Part shown: piece by piece, positions 17,966-27,563 of the stretch
How the letters are laid out: every line of letters starts with the position of its first letter
Position numbering within the stretch: the first letter of the stretch is position 1
Assembly (NCBI RefSeq): GCF_002863225.1
Contig: NZ_PKEK01000039.1
Coordinates: 248,001-312,000 of the forward strand
Direction of reading: 5' to 3'
Source: Mycobacterium sp.
Lineage (GTDB): Bacteria; Actinomycetota; Actinomycetes; Mycobacteriales; Mycobacteriaceae
DNA length: 64,000 nucleotides
The notes under the pieces: model-generated
The model's database searches: none
What the model saw: the letters and a program-made list of their open reading frames with translations, nothing else
What the model was told of the DNA's origin: nothing
Program-made: the position numbers and the translations under genes

Positions 17966-19742
17966 CCAGTGTCTCCTTGTTTTGCTCAGCGACCACACCG
18001 CGCTTCACCTTCAGCGACGGGGTCAGTTGACCACCGTCGACCGAGAGGTCGTGGTCGAGCACCGCCCACTTCTTGATCGTCTCCCAACGGTTCAGGCTGG
18101 CGTTGAGCTTGTCGACGTGCTCGGCGATCATGTCGTGCACCGCATCGGATTTGGTGAGGTCCTCATACGACTTGCCGCTCAGCCCATTGTCTTTGGCCCA
18201 CCCGCTGATCGAATCCTCGTCCAGGGTGACCAGGGCCGCGGCGAAGTTCTTGCCCTCGCCGAACACCATGAACTGACTGGCATACGGGCACAGCGTCGCG
18301 AACTTGGCCTCGATCGCCGGCGGCGCCACGTACTTTCCGTTGGAGAGCTTGAACAGCTCCTTGATCCGGCCGGTGATCGACAGGAAGCCGTCGTCGTCGA
18401 GCTTGCCCTGATCCCCGGTCGACAGCCAGCCGTCCTTCAACGACTCGGCGGTGGCGTCGTCGAGGTGGTGGTAGCCGGCCATCACGCAGTCGCTGCGGAA
18501 CTGCACCTCGCCGGCATCGCTGATCCGGACCTCGGTGCCCTCGAAGGGCAGGCCGACGGTTCCGAGCTTGTAGTTGTCCGGCCGGTTGATGAAACCGGCG
18601 CCGGAGGACTCGGTCAGCCCGTAGCCCTCCAGGATCAAAACGCCTGCCGCCTCGAAGAATTCGGCGACGTCACGGTTCAGCGGCGCCGAACCCGAGATGA
18701 AGAAGCGGACCCGGCCGCCGAACACGTCGCGAATCTTGGCGAACACCAGCCCGTCGAACAGCTTCTGCTGAGCCACCAGATGCGGCCACACGAACTTGCC
18801 CTCACGGCGACGGCGGGCGACCTCCTTGCCCACCGCGACGGCCCAGCCGAACAGCACCTTCTTGGCGCCCTTCTGCTGGGTGATGATCTTGTTGTAGGCC
18901 TTTTCGAAGATGCGCGGCGCGGCGCCCATGAACGTCGGTTTGACCACGCCACAGTTCTCGACGATCTTGTCGACGCGGCCGTCGATCGCGCTGGAGAAGC
19001 CGCACGCCAGCTGGGTGGCGATCAGCACCTTGCCGAAGGCGTGCGCCAATGGCAGCCACAACAGCTGCAGATCAGTCTCGTCGAGCAGCCCCATCCCGGA
19101 GATCACGTCACCGGTGTAGACCCATGACTTGTGGTGCAGCCGAACGCCTTTCGGCTTTCCGGTGGTTCCGGAGGTGTAGATCAGGGTCGCCAGCTGGTCG
19201 GGCTTGATGTCGTCGGCGACCTTCTTGACGACGTCGGCGTGCTCGGCCAGGTATTTGGCGCCCTGGTCGGCGAGGTCGTCGAGGGTGATCACCCAATCGT
19301 CGTCGGAGGTGCCGTCGATCAGCACGACCTTGGCCAGGTTGGACAGCTCGCCGCGCTGGTCGGTGAGCTTCTTCAGCTGGGTGTCGTCCTCGGCGAACAC
19401 GATCTTGGAATCGGAGTCGGCCAGGATGTAGGCGGTGTCCTCGGCGTTGGTGCTGGGGTAGACGGTCGTCGTCGCCCCGCCGGCGCACAGGATCGCGAGG
19501 TCGGCCAGGATCCACTCCAGCCGGGTGGTGGAGGCGATGCCGATCCGGTCTTCGGGCTCGACGCCCAGCGACAGCAGACCGGCCGCCAGCGCCTCGACCC
19601 GTTCGGCGGCCTGACCCCAGGTGACCGAGGTCCAGTCGCCGTTCTCCGGAAAACGGAACGCCTCGCGATCAGCGGAGGTCTTGACGCGCTGCAAGAACAG
19701 CTGCGCCAGGTTGTTCGCTCGGTTAGCACTCTTCTCGGCCAT
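17949..19742 (-). CDS. fadD15: Long-chain fatty acid-CoA ligase FadD15
   Basis: 597 residues from the ATG at 19742 (MAEKSANRANNLAQ); an in-frame start 39 bases upstream is less likely. The adenylation P-loop TLIYTSGTTGKPKG (187-199), EGYGLTESS (A5), DGWLSTGDQGKLDDDGFLS and the hinge/K motif region GRIKELFKLSNGKYV are all intact. Length and sequence match Rv2187/FadD15 in M. tuberculosis, a cytosolic FACL that converts free fatty acids to acyl-CoA. Here it is coupled to the downstream esterase by overlap. Confidence 0.9.
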   Translation of the reverse strand: MAEKSANRANNLAQLFLQRVKTSADREAFRFPENGDWTSVTWGQAAERVEALAAGLLSLGVEPEDRIGIASTTRLEWILADLAILCAGGATTTVYPSTNAEDTAYILADSDSKIVFAEDDTQLKKLTDQRGELSNLAKVVLIDGTSDDDWVITLDDLADQGAKYLAEHADVVKKVADDIKPDQLATLIYTSGTTGKPKGVRLHHKSWVYTGDVISGMGLLDETDLQLLWLPLAHAFGKVLIATQLACGFSSAIDGRVDKIVENCGVVKPTFMGAAPRIFEKAYNKIITQQKGAKKVLFGWAVAVGKEVARRRREGKFVWPHLVAQQKLFDGLVFAKIRDVFGGRVRFFISGSAPLNRDVAEFFEAAGVLILEGYGLTESSGAGFINRPDNYKLGTVGLPFEGTEVRISDAGEVQFRSDCVMAGYHHLDDATAESLKDGWLSTGDQGKLDDDGFLSITGRIKELFKLSNGKYVAPPAIEAKFATLCPYASQFMVFGEGKNFAAALVTLDEDSISGWAKDNGLSGKSYEDLTKSDAVHDMIAEHVDKLNASLNRWETIKKWAVLDHDLSVDGGQLTPSLKVKRGVVAEQNKETLDGFYS

Positions 19743-19927
19743 GGCAGTTCCTTCTCGGTCGCAGCAATATGCGAATCGCACAACAGTTCCGCAGCGTTGT
19801 GTCAGCGATCACCCTATTGATCTTGCTGGGAGTGCCCAACCCGGCGAGGCCGAAACGCGAATCTGCCGCCCGCATCCGCCGAGATCGACATTCCGCAGGC
19901 CGCTGGTCGCACTTCTGCTGCAATACG

Positions 19928-22900
19928 TCAATCTCGGCGGCTTGCCAAGGCCTCGGCCAGTTCGGGCTGGACCACTCCCGCGGTTTTCGCCAACCAGTTG
20001 GGCGCCAGCACCGACAGCCCGGTGGCGCCCGCGGTCGCCCCCACGACTGCGGTCCAGGCGACCGGCCCCAGCGGGGTGCAGCCGAAGAAATGGCTGACGC
20101 CCGGCGTCTGGACGATGGCCACCAGCACAGCGGAGCTGCCCAGCGCAGTCGCGACCACGAGTGGGCTGTGTCGCCGCGTCAGCAGCGTCTGCGCCAGCTG
20201 CGTCGTCACCAGCGCCGTCAATCCCATTGTGGAGGTGCGCCTTTCGGTACCGGGCGTCCATCGTCCGACGGCCCAGGCCGCGGTTGCGCCGGCCGCCGTC
20301 ACGGCGCCGCGGGTGATGATCTGGCGCATCAGCTCCGCGTCCAGCGACGGCGTCGGCCCGGTCAGCACCGAACGCTGATACGCCAGACGAGCCTCGGCGG
20401 CCTCCTCCTCGGTGTCGTATTCGTCGGCGTCGGGCTCCTCGAACTGCGGGGTGACCGCCACCGCGAGCGCCGGGAACATGTCGGTCAGCAGATTCACCAG
20501 CAGCAGCTGACGGGTTCCCACCGGTGCCCGGCCGCTGCCCAGCGCGGTGCCGATGATGGTGAACAGCACCTCGCCGACGTTGCCGCCGACCAGGATCGTC
20601 ACCGCGTCGCGCACCCCGGCCCACATGCCGCGGCCCTCCACCAGCGTGTCGAGCAGCACGCCCAGGTCGTCGTCGGTCAACACGATGTCCGCGGCCCCGC
20701 GGGCGGCCGACGAACCGCGGCCGCTGACCCCGATGCCGACGTCGGCCATCCGGATCGCCGCCGCGTCATTGGCCCCGTCGCCGACCATCGCGGTCACCCG
20801 CCCGCAGCGCTGCAGCGCCCCGACGATCTGCACCTTCTGCTCCGGGCTGACCCGGGCGAACACCTGTACATCGGCGACCAGCTTGGCGGCCGCGTCCTCG
20901 TCCAGGCCGTTGAGTTCACCACCGGTGATCACCCGGGCGTCCTCGGGCAGACCGAGCTGACGGGCGATCGCGCGGGCGGTCACCGGGTGGTCGCCGGTGA
21001 TCAGCACGACGTCGCGGCCGGCGTCGACCAGGGCTTCGATCAGCGGGCGGGCCGACGGGCGGGCGGTGTCGGCCAGGCCCACGTAGCCGATGAGTTCCAG
21101 ATCCTGCGCCGCGGCGTCGACGGCATCAGCGTCGGTGTTCTCGTCGTCGGTGTCGTGCTTCCAGCCGCGCTTGGCGACGGCCAGTACCCGCAGACCCTGC
21201 TCGGCCAGGTTGTGTACCAATGCCTCTGCGTGGTCGAGGTCGGCCTGCCGATCGGCGAACCTGCAACGCGGCAGCACGACTTCGGGGGCGCCCTTGAGCA
21301 TCAGCACCGGACCGGCCCCGTTCGTGGTGAGCGTGCCGATCGAGGCGGCGAAGCCACGGCTGGACTCGAACGGGACCTCGGCGAGCAGGTTCCATTCCGG
21401 GTCGCTGCTACCGGCATAGGACTCCGCGGCCTTGAGGATCGCCTCGTCGGTGGCGTGGGCGTGGCCCTGCGCCTCATGCGGCTGCGACGATGCCCGCGCC
21501 GCGGCCCGCAGCACGCGGGTGGCCTCCGGGTCGGCGGGGCCGGGGAACGGACCTTGCGGACTGGTGGCGGCCGGCACCGAAAGGACCAGGCGCAGGCGGT
21601 TTTCGGTGAGGGTTCCGGTCTTGTCGAAGCAGACGGTGTCGACTCGGCCCAGCGCCTCGATCGTCCGGGGCGCGCGGACCAGCACCCCGCGCGTCGAGAG
21701 CCGCTGCGCGGCGGCCAGCTGAGACAGCGTCGCCACCAGCGGCAGACCCTCCGGAACGGCGGCGACGGCGATGGCGACACCATCGGAGACCGCCTGACGC
21801 AGCGAGGCCCGGCGCAGCAACGCCAGCCCCGACACCGCGGCGCCGCCGGCCAGGGTCAGCGGCAGCACCTTGGCAGTCAGTTCCCGCAGGCGGGCCTGGA
21901 CGCCGGCCGACGACTCGACGTCGATGACCGCGGAGATGGCCCGGTGCGCCGCGGTGCCCACGCCGGTGGCCACCACGATGGCCCGGGCGTGGCCCGCGAC
22001 GATCGTGCTGCCTTCGAACAGCATGCTGGCCCGATCGGGATCGGCCGCCGCGACCGGATCGACCTGCTTGTCGACCGGCAGCGATTCACCGGTCAACAGC
22101 GACTCGTCGACCTCGAGGTCGTCGGCCACCAGCAACCGGGCGTCGGCGGGCACCACGTCGGGCGCCACCAGGTCGATCACGTCACCGGGACGCAGCGCAC
22201 GCGCCGACACGGTGACGAGTCGCTCGGCTTTGCGCGCCGCCTCCAGCCGGCGTCGAGCCGTCGCGACGGTCGGGACGACCACCCGGCGGGCGAATTGGTC
22301 CTGTTCGGCGAACAGCTCGGCGGCCGCCGCCTCGGCGCGCAACCGCTGCGAACCGCCGATCAACGCGTTGACGGCCATCACCCCGCCGACCAGCAGCGCG
22401 TCGACATTGCTGCCGAGGATCGCCGACGCGGCGGCGCCCACGGCCAGGATCGGGGTGAGCGGATCGGAGAGCTCGGCCCGGGTCGCGGACAGCAGCTTGC
22501 CGGCCTGACGCGCCGGACCGCGCAGCGGCGACACCAACGGGCTGTCGGACAGGTCCGAGACGACGCGTCGCCAGCCGGGCAAGCCGGGCTCGATGGCCAA
22601 TGGCAGGACCCGGCCGGCCAGCCGGGCGTAGACGATCTCCGGATCGAGCGCGTGCCAGGCGGTCAGCGGTTGGGGCGTGGGATCGGGTTGGCGCAGCACC
22701 CGGGTGGCCGCGAACGCCCCGGACATCAGCGCGCTGGTGGCTGCGGCGTTGACCGGATTGAGCCACCGCTGGAGTGCCAACGGGTTGGTCGAACCCTGCG
22801 GATTACCGGTCACCAGCAGCAGACCGGCCAGCGTGGTTCCGCCCTTGGCCAGGTTGACCGACGACTCGCTGGCCTGTCGCGCGGCCGGCAGCGCCGACAG

Positions 22901-24763
22901 GATGCGCACCGCTGCGGCCAGATCGGTGCCGGTGATGATGTCCGCGCTCCACGGCGTCGCCGCTTTCGGGTCGTCCAGCGCGACACCGACGTCGGCGATG
23001 GCCAGCGCCGCCAACGTGTCGGTCGAGGCGAAGTCGCGGTGCAGTGCGGTGATCAGCAGCACCGGTCCGCGGTCGGCCCGCAGGTCGCGGACCAGCTTGA
23101 GCAGCGGGGTGCCGCTCTGATGACTGGCCGCGACGCTGGCGGCCAGGTCCTGGGTGCCGGCCACATGCCGCAGCACGACGCGGGCGCCGGTGCGGTTGGC
23201 GATCTGCAGCAGCGGCACCGCGAACGGGTCGACCTCCCAGCCGACCTCGACGTGGCCGACGGTCTCCCCGTCGACGACCAGGTCGGCGTGCTCGAGACCT
23301 TGAGCGGGCGCGGCCGACGGCCCGGTGGGACGCAGCCAGCGCAGGCGTGCGGTGTTGGCCGGTAACTCGTCGTCGTCCGGCTCCGGCGGCTCCTCGGAGT
23401 GCAGCAGCGCGTCGGCCACCTCGTAGACGCGGTCGTCGTCCCAGCCGGCGACATCGCCGCGGGCGAGCAGCACCGCGCGGTGGTCGCCACGCAAGGCGGC
23501 GCCGTCGATCACGACCACCTTCACCCGATCCAGCCGTCGCAACGCGCCGGGGTCGAGGATCATCTGGCCGTCGTCGGCCAGCCCGCGGCCCAGCACCGCG
23601 GCGAACGCCTGCCGGCCCATGTGCGCGGCCTTGGGGATTCCGGCCAGCACCGCGCCGGCAGCGTCTTCGGGGCCGCCGCCGGCCACCAGCGCGCTGGCCG
23701 CGGCGATCAGCGATCCGTTGGCGGCCGAGTCGACGTAGTCCTCGATCGGTCCGGCCATCGAACCCTTCGCGGTGTCGATCGCGGCGTCGATCGATCCGTC
23801 GACCATGACGTGCGACGCCTCACCCGCTGATGCTGCGGACCAATTGTGCTGCGGCGCTTGCACTTTGGCGACGCCAGCGGATGATATGACGGGTACGACG
23901 GGGGCTTGCGGACGGTCGGGGGAGGCCAGTTGCGGCTCCCGGTCACGCCATCGGCGGCGGTGCGCCTCGGCTTCGGAGATCTGCAGGACGCGTTCGACCA
24001 GATTCAGCAGCGGTGTGCCGACGGCCTGGGTCAACCCGTTGGCCGCCGCGGTCGACGCGCTGAGCACCAGGTCCGTCCCGACCCGGCCCAGTCGCGACTC
24101 GAGCACGGCGATGATGCGTGGCTGGTTGTTGAGCAGAGCGGCGGCGGCCCGGGTGGTCTTCGGCGCCGCGGGCAGTCTGATCACCCAACCGGTGACCGCG
24201 GCACCGATCGCCACCGCGTCGAAGGCGGCGGCGGTCAACGGAACCAGAACCGCCAGCGGGTTCCCTGGATCGGCGAACGGCGCAATCCGAATCTGCGGTT
24301 CGCGTCCCGCGGCGAACAGATCGGACGCCGCCGAGTTCACCACGTCGCGGACCGTCTCCAGCACCACGTCGGCGTCGGCTTCGGGTTCGAGTTCGACCAC
24401 CAGCCGGCCCAGCGCGCCTTCGACATGGGCATGGGCGACGCCGGCGACGGCGCGAACCGGCTCTTCGACCACCGCGGCGTGCTCGTGCCAGCGCGGGAAC
24501 GGCAGCAGCGGGTCGAGATCGAGGTGTACCCGTCGTCCGCTCTGCCAGCGCACCGTCGCCGAAGCGCTGTCCTTACGGCCGTTCGTCGAGCCGCCGGTGC
24601 CCAGCACGCGCAACGTCGAATGAGTCACGGTGTCCAGTACCGGGGTGGTCAGCGTCTGCACAGCTTCGGCGGCGCTCGCCACGCTCTGCGCGCCGGCCTG
24701 CAACATCTGGACCGCTCCACCGGCCACACCGCCGACCAACGCGGTCACACCTGGAACCCTCAT
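19928..24763 (-). CDS. ctpI: P-type cation-transporting ATPase, CtpI-like
   Basis: 1,611 residues, almost the length of M. tuberculosis CtpI. The ATG at 24763 has a good ribosome site (GAAGGGTG). A long N-terminal part of about 700 residues precedes the pump core. Core motifs are TGES in LLTGESLPVDK (near 888), PEGLP in the transmembrane metal site (near 1003, as in P2-type Ca pumps), phosphorylated Asp1047 in DKTGTLTEN, and GDGANDAAA (near 1325). C-terminal hydrophobic segments complete the membrane domain. The transported ion is unknown. It sits in the mrf-ctpI neighbourhood as in M. tuberculosis, here separated by about 6 kb. Confidence 0.9.
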   Translation of the reverse strand: MRVPGVTALVGGVAGGAVQMLQAGAQSVASAAEAVQTLTTPVLDTVTHSTLRVLGTGGSTNGRKDSASATVRWQSGRRVHLDLDPLLPFPRWHEHAAVVEEPVRAVAGVAHAHVEGALGRLVVELEPEADADVVLETVRDVVNSAASDLFAAGREPQIRIAPFADPGNPLAVLVPLTAAAFDAVAIGAAVTGWVIRLPAAPKTTRAAAALLNNQPRIIAVLESRLGRVGTDLVLSASTAAANGLTQAVGTPLLNLVERVLQISEAEAHRRRWRDREPQLASPDRPQAPVVPVISSAGVAKVQAPQHNWSAASAGEASHVMVDGSIDAAIDTAKGSMAGPIEDYVDSAANGSLIAAASALVAGGGPEDAAGAVLAGIPKAAHMGRQAFAAVLGRGLADDGQMILDPGALRRLDRVKVVVIDGAALRGDHRAVLLARGDVAGWDDDRVYEVADALLHSEEPPEPDDDELPANTARLRWLRPTGPSAAPAQGLEHADLVVDGETVGHVEVGWEVDPFAVPLLQIANRTGARVVLRHVAGTQDLAASVAASHQSGTPLLKLVRDLRADRGPVLLITALHRDFASTDTLAALAIADVGVALDDPKAATPWSADIITGTDLAAAVRILSALPAARQASESSVNLAKGGTTLAGLLLVTGNPQGSTNPLALQRWLNPVNAAATSALMSGAFAATRVLRQPDPTPQPLTAWHALDPEIVYARLAGRVLPLAIEPGLPGWRRVVSDLSDSPLVSPLRGPARQAGKLLSATRAELSDPLTPILAVGAAASAILGSNVDALLVGGVMAVNALIGGSQRLRAEAAAAELFAEQDQFARRVVVPTVATARRRLEAARKAERLVTVSARALRPGDVIDLVAPDVVPADARLLVADDLEVDESLLTGESLPVDKQVDPVAAADPDRASMLFEGSTIVAGHARAIVVATGVGTAAHRAISAVIDVESSAGVQARLRELTAKVLPLTLAGGAAVSGLALLRRASLRQAVSDGVAIAVAAVPEGLPLVATLSQLAAAQRLSTRGVLVRAPRTIEALGRVDTVCFDKTGTLTENRLRLVLSVPAATSPQGPFPGPADPEATRVLRAAARASSQPHEAQGHAHATDEAILKAAESYAGSSDPEWNLLAEVPFESSRGFAASIGTLTTNGAGPVLMLKGAPEVVLPRCRFADRQADLDHAEALVHNLAEQGLRVLAVAKRGWKHDTDDENTDADAVDAAAQDLELIGYVGLADTARPSARPLIEALVDAGRDVVLITGDHPVTARAIARQLGLPEDARVITGGELNGLDEDAAAKLVADVQVFARVSPEQKVQIVGALQRCGRVTAMVGDGANDAAAIRMADVGIGVSGRGSSAARGAADIVLTDDDLGVLLDTLVEGRGMWAGVRDAVTILVGGNVGEVLFTIIGTALGSGRAPVGTRQLLLVNLLTDMFPALAVAVTPQFEEPDADEYDTEEEAAEARLAYQRSVLTGPTPSLDAELMRQIITRGAVTAAGATAAWAVGRWTPGTERRTSTMGLTALVTTQLAQTLLTRRHSPLVVATALGSSAVLVAIVQTPGVSHFFGCTPLGPVAWTAVVGATAGATGLSVLAPNWLAKTAGVVQPELAEALASRRD

Positions 24764-24910
24764 CAAGCACCCTTCGCTACGTCTGCTGTGTCGATCAGCG
24801 CCGCCTGGGCTATCGGGCGGCATTGGCTGTACGACGAAATGGGGAGATCACTGACATCCCCGTCAGACGAGCGTACGTGTTACGCCTGAGTACAGCTGAG
24901 CGAAGAAATT

Positions 24911-25040
24911 GCGATCGCCGCTAGGTCGCTCGGCGGCGACCCGCTGCGCCCGGCTTGTGCCGCGCTTGCGATCGCCGCTCGGTCGGTCGGCGGCGACCCG
25001 CTGCGCCCGGCTTGTGCCGCGCTTGCGATCGCCGCTAGGT
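24911..25040. repeat. 57-bp tandem repeat, 2.3 copies
   Basis: Units start at 24911, 24968 and 25025, and the third is only 16 bases long. The two full units differ at two positions. Each unit begins GCGATCGCCGCT and ends CTTGTGCCGCGCTT. The period is a multiple of three, but frames across it do not look like real proteins. It lies between the ctpI start and the small secreted-protein gene, and the third unit runs over the last few bases of that gene. It could be a dispersed mycobacterial repeat or a leader structure. Confidence 0.85.
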
Positions 25041-25301
25041 GCACCCGCTGACGTGGATGCGACGGCCGACACCGACGCAGACGTTGACATTCGGCGGCGG
25101 CGGCGGAGGCGGCGGGAAATCCCCCGGCAGCGGCGCGTAGTCACCCGGCGGCGGGGGCTCGGCGAGGTTGGTGCATCCGCTCACCGACACCCGTCTGCCC
25201 ACGCTCGCGCACACGTCGGCGTTCGCCACGCCGGTGACCGGCACGGCGTAACTCGACGCGACGGCGGTCAACGCGACTGCCCCGGCGATCCACGGCCTCA
25301 T
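25035..25301 (-). CDS. Small secreted protein with a duplicated Cys motif and proline linker
   Basis: 88 residues, ATG overlapping the stop of the hemophore-like gene (ATGA). Residues 1-28 form a signal peptide ending in VANA. The mature part has two copies of a 15-residue motif, VCASVGRRVSVSGCT and VCVGVGRRIHVSGCT, separated by an about 25-residue proline-rich linker. Each copy has two Cys, probably forming one disulfide. I know no family name. Export with the upstream protein and tight coupling suggest a joint extracytoplasmic role. The stop codon lies just inside the 57-bp repeat. Confidence 0.75.
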   Translation of the reverse strand: MRPWIAGAVALTAVASSYAVPVTGVANADVCASVGRRVSVSGCTNLAEPPPPGDYAPLPGDFPPPPPPPPNVNVCVGVGRRIHVSGCT

Positions 25302-25666
25302 GCGGCGCCCTGCCCGAGCAACGGCGTCCAGTGGCAGCGCTCCCTGATGTCTTTCATCGGCTGCCGGATGCTCTCGAGTTCCGCTTCTTCTTGGGGGTTG
25401 GTGCTGAAGTAGTCCTGGACCTGGCCGCCGATCTCGTCCTTCGGCTGGTCCTGCAGACCGGTGTAGAACCCGTTGACGTCCGGATGGGTGTAGAGGTACG
25501 TCGTCAGGGCTGACGCGACCCCGGCGGCGACACCGGCGACATCTGCCGCCGAGCAATTGGGTGGTCGCGGTGCCGGGTCCGCCGCGGCTTGGCCTGCGGT
25601 ACACAGCAGGGCTCCGGCGGCGATCACGCCGACCACTGCTCGGCGGGAGAACAAGGCGAGGGACAT
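25298..25666 (-). CDS. Secreted hemophore-like heme-binding protein (Rv0203 family type)
   Basis: 122 residues, ATG at 25666 behind AGGAGCC. A signal peptide with a hydrophobic core (VVGVIAAGALLCTA) ends near AAADP. The mature domain is helical and includes the family pattern YLYTHPDVNGFYTGL, with two Cys (NCSAAD and RERCHW) that would form a disulfide. This matches the mycobacterial hemophore group to which Rv0203 belongs, small exported proteins that carry heme. Residues that bind heme here are not certain. The next gene overlaps its stop. Confidence 0.78.
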   Translation of the reverse strand: MSLALFSRRAVVGVIAAGALLCTAGQAAADPAPRPPNCSAADVAGVAAGVASALTTYLYTHPDVNGFYTGLQDQPKDEIGGQVQDYFSTNPQEEAELESIRQPMKDIRERCHWTPLLGQGAA

Positions 25667-25741
25667 CACGGCTCCTCCATGGTGCGGTCGTCCCCCGGGG
25701 CTAAGGCTAAGCAGTTGCGGGCCTGATGCACCTGAGGCGGA

Positions 25742-26689
25742 TCAGCGTGTCGGCGGCAGGCCGAACACCGAGAACAGCTCCGGGTCGAGGAAGACGACCA
25801 TCCGGGCGATCCCGCCTTCACCGGCGGTCAGGACGTGAATCGAGTGTGCCCGCAATACGTCGTCGGCGGCCCGCCGATACTCGGCGACGGCGGGCTGCCC
25901 GTTGGCCGCCGTCTGGACCAGCACCATGTCGCCGGGTTCGGCGAAGGCACGCTGCGCCAGGAAACGGGTTACGGCGTCGCGGCCGATGAACCACGCCGGC
26001 AACGGCGGCATTTCGAGCCGGACGTCGGCTGCCAGCAGGTCGGTCAGTGCGTCGAGGTCGGCGTGTTCGAAGGCCGCGCAATAGCGGTCGAGAAGCTCAC
26101 GACGGTCCGCGTCGTCCGGCTCGGCGACGTCGTCTTCGCTCGGTGCCACCTCGGCGAGGTGGCCGCGGGCCCGCTGCAGCGCGCTGTTGACCGAGGCGGT
26201 GCTGGTTTCCAGCAGCTCGGCGACCTCGGCGGCGCTGAACTGCACGACGTCGCGCAGGATCAACACCGCACGTTGACGTGCTGGGAGTTCCTGCAGGGCC
26301 GTCGCAACCGCCAGCCGCACACTCTGACGAATGCCGACCTCGGTCTCGGGAGTCAACGTGTCCGGCAGCGGCTCGAGCCAGTGGTGGTGACCGCCGGCTG
26401 CGTCGAGGTCGATGTCCGGATCGTCCGAACCGGCGCCCAGACCCGCGGGCAGCACGCGTCGCGCGCGATTCTCCAACGCGCGCAGACATGCGGTGGTGGC
26501 GATCCGGTACAGCCAGGTGCGCAGAGCCGCGCGCTCTTCGAACGCCGAGTAGCCGCGCCAGCCGCGCAGATAGGTCTCTTGGACAAGATCTTCGGCGTCG
26601 TGGGCCGAGCCGAGCATGCGGTAGCAGTGGGCGATCAGTTCGCCGCGAAACGGCGCCGCCTGCTCGATGAAGTTCTCCTGGGCGGGCAC
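25742..26689 (-). CDS. ECF sigma factor with C-terminal SnoaL-like domain (SigG-like)
   Basis: 315 residues from a GTG. Sigma region 2 is at about 15-80 (ELIAHCYRMLGSAHDAEDLVQETYLR), region 4 at about 130-180 (LPARQRAVLILRDVVQFSAAEVAELL plus SVNSALQRARG). A SnoaL/NTF2-like domain fills the C-terminal 115 residues (LLDRYCAAFEHADLDALTDLL). This layout is that of SigG/SigJ-type ECF factors, whose C-terminal domain modulates activity in place of a classic anti-sigma factor. No anti-sigma gene is adjacent. The divergent SDR at 26803 may be a target. Confidence 0.88.
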   Translation of the reverse strand: MPAQENFIEQAAPFRGELIAHCYRMLGSAHDAEDLVQETYLRGWRGYSAFEERAALRTWLYRIATTACLRALENRARRVLPAGLGAGSDDPDIDLDAAGGHHHWLEPLPDTLTPETEVGIRQSVRLAVATALQELPARQRAVLILRDVVQFSAAEVAELLETSTASVNSALQRARGHLAEVAPSEDDVAEPDDADRRELLDRYCAAFEHADLDALTDLLAADVRLEMPPLPAWFIGRDAVTRFLAQRAFAEPGDMVLVQTAANGQPAVAEYRRAADDVLRAHSIHVLTAGEGGIARMVVFLDPELFSVFGLPPTR

Positions 26690-26802
26690 GAACCTTCTCC
26701 TATCTCGGGCGATGGGCCCTCATGAATACAGAGACGTGCGCCCCGAAAAATTCATCGGCCGGCCCGCGATGAATTCCAGTCGCGCGACGTATCGAACCCA
26801 CT

Positions 26803-27543
26803 ATGACCCAATCAGTAGAGAACCTGACGTTGGCCGGCACGACGGCGATCGTGACCGGCGCGAGCCGCGGATTCGGCAATGCCATAGCCGCGGCATTCGC
26901 GGCCGCCGATGTAAAGGTCGTCGGCGTCGCCCGCAGTCGAGCGCGCCTGGAAGGCGACCACTTCACCTCGGTCGCGGCCGATGCCGCCGACCCCGAGGTG
27001 GCGAATCGGCTCGTTGATGAGCATCAGCCGCAGACACTGGTGTTGTGTGCCGGTGCGACCCCGACGATGAGCCCGTTGCACGAACAGACATGGGAGAGCT
27101 TCAGCCAGACGTGGAACGTGGACGTCGCGCAGGCATTCAACTGGTGCCGTGCGGCATTGCGCCGTCCACTGGCACCGGGCAGCACAGTGATCGTGATGTC
27201 CAGCGGGGCCGCGCTGAACGGCTCGCCGCTCAGCGGCGGGTATGCGGGCGCGAAAGCCGCCGTGAAGTTCGTTGCTGACTACGCCGCAATCGAATCCGAG
27301 CGGGCCGGACTCGGCATCCGGTTCGTGTCGGTGCTGCCGCGATTGACGCCTGCCACCGAGCTGGGCGCGAAAGCGGTTGCGGCGTATGCCGACCGGCAGG
27401 GCGTCGACGTCGACGCGTTCCTCGAGGCGGCCGGGCCGGCGTTGACTGCGGAGCAGGTGGGCCGCTCGGTGCTGGAGCTCGCCAACGGGGGGCGCGACGG
27501 TTCGTATCTGCTCACGGCGGCAGGCCTGTCGACAATCAACTGA
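26803..27543 (+). CDS. SDR family oxidoreductase
   Basis: 246 residues. TGASRGFG (19-26) binds NAD(P). The usual NNAG is replaced by CAGA (LVLCAGATP), the catalytic Ser is in MSSGAAL, and the Tyr/Lys pair is in GGYAGAKAAV. It is divergent from the SigG-like gene across 113 bases and is followed 20 bases later by the broken DUF899 gene. The divergent pairing suggests control by that sigma factor. Substrate unknown. Confidence 0.85.
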   Translation: MTQSVENLTLAGTTAIVTGASRGFGNAIAAAFAAADVKVVGVARSRARLEGDHFTSVAADAADPEVANRLVDEHQPQTLVLCAGATPTMSPLHEQTWESFSQTWNVDVAQAFNWCRAALRRPLAPGSTVIVMSSGAALNGSPLSGGYAGAKAAVKFVADYAAIESERAGLGIRFVSVLPRLTPATELGAKAVAAYADRQGVDVDAFLEAAGPALTAEQVGRSVLELANGGRDGSYLLTAAGLSTIN

Positions 27544-27563
27544 AATCTGAAGGCGGACAACAG

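Noticed and set aside
19769..23365. A 1,198-residue plus-strand open frame
   Set aside because: It is antisense to ctpI, made of low-complexity His/Gln/Arg/Gly-rich sequence, and no motif is visible. It is a GC-rich shadow of the pump gene.
24911..25040. Possible CRISPR array
   Set aside because: The units are directly adjacent with no unique spacers, and no cas gene is present.
24863..25144. A minus-strand frame reading the 57-bp repeat as a 19-residue Arg-rich repeat
   Set aside because: It overlaps the better supported secreted-protein gene in another frame, and the composition is that of translated GC-rich repeat DNA.
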